Below are positions 12,660 to 64,000 of a stretch of DNA of 64,000 bases, piece after piece. The notes under the pieces are model-generated. The model was not told where the DNA came from, ran no database searches, and was given only the letters and a program-made list of their open reading frames with translations. Within the stretch, counting starts at the first letter, position 1. The number at the start of each line of letters is the position of its first letter. Position numbers and translations under genes: made by a program. Source of the stretch: Doris montereyensis (lineage: Eukaryota > Mollusca > Gastropoda > Nudibranchia > Dorididae); contig JAXRKP010000116.1 in NCBI GenBank assembly GCA_037039925.1, positions 343,501 to 407,500 of the forward strand. The letters run 5' to 3'.

Positions 12660-15600
12660 AAGAGACATTTCAAGGATGCAACAAAATGGTCATAGATACA
12701 TATATTCATATGTATAAACAAAATTAAATTAACATATGGATCAAGAGACAATACAATGGTATGAATATAAATGATTGGATGCAAAAGCAGGAGGCCCTGG
12801 GTAGATCACACAACTACAGTTCACCCCCCTCCCTCCCCCCAAAAAAAAAGAATAATGGAAACAAAAATACAACCCATATGAACAGAAAGCCAAACACACA
12901 AAAAACACATCAAGAAAAACAAACCTGTAAGAGAAAGATGTGAATCTTGCCACCAATCCTATTGATTTGTTTACACTTATAAAGCCAAACTGAAAGACAA
13001 ATGCACCAACACCATGTCAAAGGACAACAGAGTTGCAGTGAACATTGTAATGTATGCATCACTCAATAGAGATACATTTAAATAGGTACAAAAAAGGCTT
13101 TGTTACTTCATAAAAATCATCACATATATATTAAAAGAACAAAAAAAAACAAAACAACAATAACTTAAGTTGGTGCTCTAACCCTTCTAGTAAACTGCAC
13201 ACTTAAGAGTGAGTGAAAACTGGATATGAAGCTCTCCTGATTTCTCTTTTAACAATGTGAAAAACTATTACAAACAAAGAAGTTTTACATTAAAAACTTA
13301 GCTGATTTTTCTGCTCTGTCTGTTTTCAATAAATTTATTCAAAATGTGTCTTATTTATTTATCTACAGACATATTTTATGTTTTTTGTCATACGGCCACA
13401 CAAATGTTTGGATACCAGCTCCCGTTTAAAGTCTTGTCAAAGCTGTCCTACTTAGCTAAGTTAATGATTAAAATCAGTAAACAAATTGAAATAGCTACAT
13501 TTTGGTACCAAAAAGTCTACAGGTTTACACAGGAGAAACAGTCAATTGATCAGAAGCTAAATATTGCTTCAAAAATCAATGTTTTATTCCGATTTTTTTT
13601 CTTTTGTCGAGAAAAAATATACCCATAGATAGTTTCCAGGAACAATTGGTGATTCAATTTATGATACCTGTGTATTTTTAAATTTCATCCATGAGTGGCA
13701 CATGTCATAACAAGTAAACAGCAAGTGATGGAAAAGGTAAAAAATTACATAAAATGTCACAAATTTTCAGATTCTTCCATCACTAAACATACTTTTTTGA
13801 AATTTGTTACATTACATTAGTAATGGTTAAATTGGTATCAAAGTCACCAAATTCAGTAAAAAAAAAGTTCTCAGGGTACATGACAAAATCAGATCATTGT
13901 AATAATAGTAGTAGTAATCATGTCCATTCTCAAAAGTTCAACCTGAAAGTATCACATATGATATTAAAGAATACAAATATTTAGTTTCATCACTAAATAC
14001 GATATAGACCAAAATTGAAAAAAAAAATGAGTTAATGCGCCTGTGATATTTCATTTTGAAATTTCCACCGACAGAGAGTATCCTTTTTTCACAAAATGTA
14101 ATTAATCTTGTTCATTTCAGTTTAACAATGTCACAAAACGCGACATAAAGCAATGATCATTTTTCACAAAACATTATACATGCATTCTCAGCCAACCAGA
14201 ACTTGTCAAATGACAAACATCCGGCAACTCCCATGTAGTGATACATATGATAAACAAAGATCCCAAATGATTCATATCTGTTGTTTTACTTTCCCTATAA
14301 AATACAATGAAGAGAACAGGTTGTGCTGTGTTGACCTATTGAGAATGGCTCCCATTTGACAAGTACATTAATTAGTCACTGCAAAAATACAATACATTAG
14401 AACAGTATATTTTAGTTGTGCTATAGGCCAATTTTGTAGAATGCAAAAAAATAGTAAGTGTAATTATAACATCAAGTCTAGATTTTTACATACCGATTGT
14501 TTTAGTAATTTTTAATTCTCTTATTTTGTGCCTTTTTCTCTCTCTATTCAATATTTTCAATGACGCAAAATAAAAATTGAAGTTGATATTGTTATGCTCT
14601 TAGCACAGTCCTAGAAAAGGGCAGTCTCTTGCTCCACACTTTCTGTTCCTGAATGTTTGCTGAATGTTCATGGTTCTAGATCTAACCCAATATCTATTTT
14701 TAGATTCAGTGCATAGATCCAGCTAATAGACCTGGGTCCATATTCTAAATAAAAGTCAAAATCAAAGACAGCAATAGAATAAGATAATAAAAATAATAAT
14801 AGAAAAACAAACTGGTATATTTACATCTGCATCCTGTTATCTTTTCCAAATGGTTATGTATCACAATTTTTGTTACTGCTCTGGACTCAACAACCTGGTT
14901 GACATGTCTTCTACATCAAGCTGTAAATGTGGCATTCTTAATGGACTGATCTCTATCCCTGCCAACCCCAATTTGCACTTTTTCAACTTTGAGACTACGG
15001 CTTTTACTATTATTTTATTTTACTACCCACAGTCAGACAAGGCTGACACAAAGAAAGTCATGACTTATGGATATTCTTCTCTTTCACTTCAAAAACCCAA
15101 AGAAAGAAAGTTATGTGCACTTGATTACATAGTTGTGTCTACTCACATTCATAGAGTACTTGTATTTATATTAAGACAAGACAGTGTGAATACTGAAGAA
15201 TTCTATAAAATTACTGCTTTCCTTTCACTCAATTTATGTTCACTATAGGTATAAGATATAGAGGATTAGATGGAAGCCTATTGTACAGAAATTTATTTAA
15301 ATGAAACCATTAGGAAAAGACATTTTGTTCACTCCAATTACTTTAAATAATTAATCTGATAACATTATTACTTGAAAGAGATTGGTGAGAAAATTTCTTT
15401 TATTTTGTAAGTGAAGAGTAAATCTTTATTGGAGATATTTAAATCTACAACTAAGCAGTCAGTACTTAAAAATAACTGCAATAAAAATGGATCAATAATC
15501 AAAATGCATTGATAACAATGTTTCATACTAGACAAAATAATTGCCAATCACCTGCAGCCTCATTTCACAGCTTTTAACATCATTTCTGCTATCTCTCTCT

Positions 15601-16600
15601 GAACACAAACCGACCTTTTCAACAATGTATGCCTTGTCATAAAATGTGCATTTTGTTTTGTCTGAGTGGCTTGTAATGTATTTTAGCAGTGACTACTGTA
15701 TTACAATTTTTAACAAGTAAGTATGCATGATGAAGAAATGCATACTTGATTTTAAAATTACGGTATAAATACCCTCTCACTTTATTCAATAGATATTCAA
15801 TTGTCCTTTAGAACCTACATGATGGCTTTAAAAACTATAGTCATGGAAAATGTTTCAAAAATTCAACTTTAAAATGACCAAACTGGTTTTGCTACCTCAT
15901 ACTTTTGTCAATAACTGGCCTTCAGAAATAGAAGAAAGGCAGAACCATAAAACAAAATTTAAAGAGCAAACATTTTTCTATTTAAGTACAAGGCAATGCA
16001 AACTAGACATGTCATACATAAAGTAATCTTTTTCTTTCATGACAGTGATGACAACCTTCTAAACAAAAGGTTTGTTATGAAAACAAAAAGCTTGTTATGA
16101 AAACAAAAGAATAGAGAAAAGTTGGAATTGCCTTTTAAGCCATCCAATCTTCGTTTCTCACTGATATGGCCACAATGCACCTCCAAATGTACGACGAAAT
16201 TCATTGCTTCTTGTTTCAAATCTAACAAATATATCTAAAAACAAAAAAAAAAAGAGGGGGGGGAGGATCATATTTTATCAATCATTAGAAGGAGTAGGAC
16301 GTACGTGGGCAATTAAGATAAATAATCAAAACTGTACAAGAGTATGCATTTGTCAATCTACTTAGTATAAAGGTAAAAGGGGCGAGAGAGATATAAATTT
16401 CTTTCTATACCCCATAAATAACCTAGCCACCTGTAGTTATATGTAAAGCTCTGAAAGGAAAATTGAAAGGGGAAAAAAACGGAAGCTAGGAATCTGATAC
16501 ATTCTGGATGCCATCTCCGAGAGTATTGCGTTGACTGAGGGACAAGTGAGTCGTCATTCCATTTTTCCACCACGCCATACAAGACCATGTAGGAAATTGT
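12660..16600. other. Region downstream of DYNC1LI stop
   Basis: AT-rich with no coding similarity on either strand. It would include the DYNC1LI 3' untranslated region. A minus-strand AATAAAG near 15425-15431 is one candidate poly(A) signal, but many AATAAA matches occur by chance in this composition, so the transcript end cannot be fixed. Confidence 0.45.
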
Positions 16601-16604
16601 TTCA

Positions 16605-62900
<46,296 letters not shown>

Positions 62901-62960
62901 CTTATTTTTGGTGGCCTACAGGAATAATCGTGTCGCGCATGCGCAATAAAAGATCACGGC
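62901..62960 (-). promoter_or_regulatory. Putative DYNC1LI core promoter with NRF-1 palindrome and TISU-like start
   Basis: GCGCATGCGC, a perfect NRF-1 palindrome, lies at 62935-62944, 35 bp upstream of the predicted ATG. The start context TAAGATGGCGCC nearly fits the TISU/YY1 element (SAASATGGCGGC), used by TATA-less housekeeping genes with very short leaders. CpG density is clearly higher here than in the surroundings. The transcription start itself is not visible. Confidence 0.5.
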
Positions 62961-63145
62961 GAGCGAGTTGATGATTCATTCATTTATTTAGGCCTACTTG
63001 AATTTGGTATAAAATATAGCCAGCTTGCAAGATCGAATGTCAGATGGCCCACTATAATGTTGGATTTTAAAACTAGCTCTAACTGTAAATATTATATCCG
63101 TGTGTCTTTTCGCTTTCTCATTAAAAGAATTAAGAACGTGTAGTT

Positions 63146-63679
63146 TAATAATAAATCTTTATTGTCCAAAGAAGGCAATTTTTTTTAGAGATTTACATTT
63201 CTCATGTTACAAAATACATTTAGTACAGTAAGTTTACACATAATATATCGTTCAAAACATCGTTCACTCGCAGCATCATATAACACAGTCGAACATAATA
63301 TAATCATGATTCACATTCACACACACACGCACATTCATCCATACTCACACCGCCCTGCCGCATGTACTTACACACGCGGACACACAGACACCTAGACACA
63401 AAGACAAATTAAGACACATAAATATATACATGCTTATATTCTTTCGTACAAACATGCATACTCCTTCACAAGCAAACATACACATGCATACACAAACATA
63501 GCCACCTAGATGACATACGCAACTGCACACACATCATAAGAAATGGACGGGTCGGTGGAGTTGCAGAAAATGAAACGTGAACCATGTGCAGTATTGATAG
63601 GTGGACTTGGACAATTTCACTTACAACATCAACAATAACAGCCGTTGTAACAAACATGACAAAATCGACAATAACAATA

Positions 63680-63716
<37 letters not shown>

Positions 63717-64000
63717 ATATATATATATAATAATATATATATGATATATATATATATATTTCATGTACCCTCCTTCTCCTCCTCCTACTTGATAACAACA
63801 ATTATTGTGTTATTCACTACTCTATACCTTAATTTGAAACACTTCCTTATAATGTCTAGTTGACAGTTTTACTGTGCTTCAAGATCTTGTTAATTTCTTT
63901 GATGGCTGTTGGTATAAAGGTTGATCTATATCTATTAGTTCTGAATTTCATCTCAGATTATCTTCTACTAGATGGGAAGAGCCTAGACTGGTCAGACAAA
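63146..64000 (-). pseudogene. LINE 3' end: RT C-terminus and 3' UTR
   Basis: On the minus strand, 64000-63855 reads RLPSS, FRTNRYRSTFIPTAIKEI, NKILKHSKTVN and stop, the usual C-terminus of many non-LTR RT proteins (RT.R...SF.P.AI..LN). It is followed by a 0.7-kb untranslated part with CA and TA microsatellites and the end GGACAATAAAGATTTATTATTA. One stop lies near SRR. It is cut by the window edge. Confidence 0.65.
63678..63762. repeat. (TA)n microsatellite
   Basis: About 85 bp of TA repeat with a few G and AA interruptions, inside the LINE 3' region. Confidence 0.95.

Noticed and set aside
14850..15248. 132-codon open frame on the plus strand
   Set aside because: AT-rich composition, no recognisable domain and no splice or start context; likely chance.
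16358..16604. In-frame C-terminal extension of DYNC1LI
   Set aside because: The residues are hydrophobic and unlike LIC tails, whereas the neighbouring frame gives a LIC-like tail and a stop at once.

Overview
This is a eukaryotic nuclear window, probably from an invertebrate and most likely a gastropod mollusc. The reasons are AT-rich DNA, GT-AG introns, many GA/CT microsatellites, mollusc-style LINE and tRNA-SINE debris, and recurrent CTAGATCTAGAT motifs. The species call is inference. The one host gene I can support lies on the minus strand. It has twelve exons spread over about 46 kb (62900 down to 16605) and encodes the cytoplasmic dynein 1 light intermediate chain (DYNC1LI). Every intron has GT-AG ends and every exon junction keeps the reading frame. 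It starts just below an NRF-1-type palindrome and ends in the adaptor-binding helices. The last exon appears to carry a one-base shift in an A run.

The rest is mainly transposable-element debris. At 1-3060 there are LINE reverse-transcriptase fragments, a long TTC tract and two SINEs. At 3060-16600, downstream of the gene, coding content is very low, with a small TIR element (4786-5032), a Tigger-like MITE (7925-8481) and a mariner transposase remnant (9064-9240). Intron 11 (16720-25698) holds two LINE relics, an unidentified repetitive ORF relic, SINEs and a dispersed repeat with an inverted copy in intron 10. Intron 10 (25778-30294) contains a broken Mutator/Kolobok-like transposase gene. 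Introns 9 to 7 hold LINE copies and a candidate hAT element (33140-35348).

Intron 5 contains a complete piggyBac element (44484-47504) with perfect 14-bp TIRs and TTAA duplications, only about 70 bp from the exon 5 donor. Its transposase has three frameshifts. Intron 4 contains a long LINE (about 48378-53375) interrupted by two DNA elements flanked by TA; removing each on paper rejoins the LINE frame. Intron 1 (55526-62820) has a SINE, a second Tigger-like copy and long GA tracts. The right end (63150-64000) is the 3' end of another LINE on the minus strand.

I found no clearly new biological system. The best points for follow-up are the C-terminal frameshift of DYNC1LI, the nested transposon chronology at 48-53 kb, the piggyBac insertion beside exon 5, and several uncatalogued short TIR or dispersed repeat families. 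Exon boundaries were set by eye from splice signals, phase and family similarity. No database search was run.
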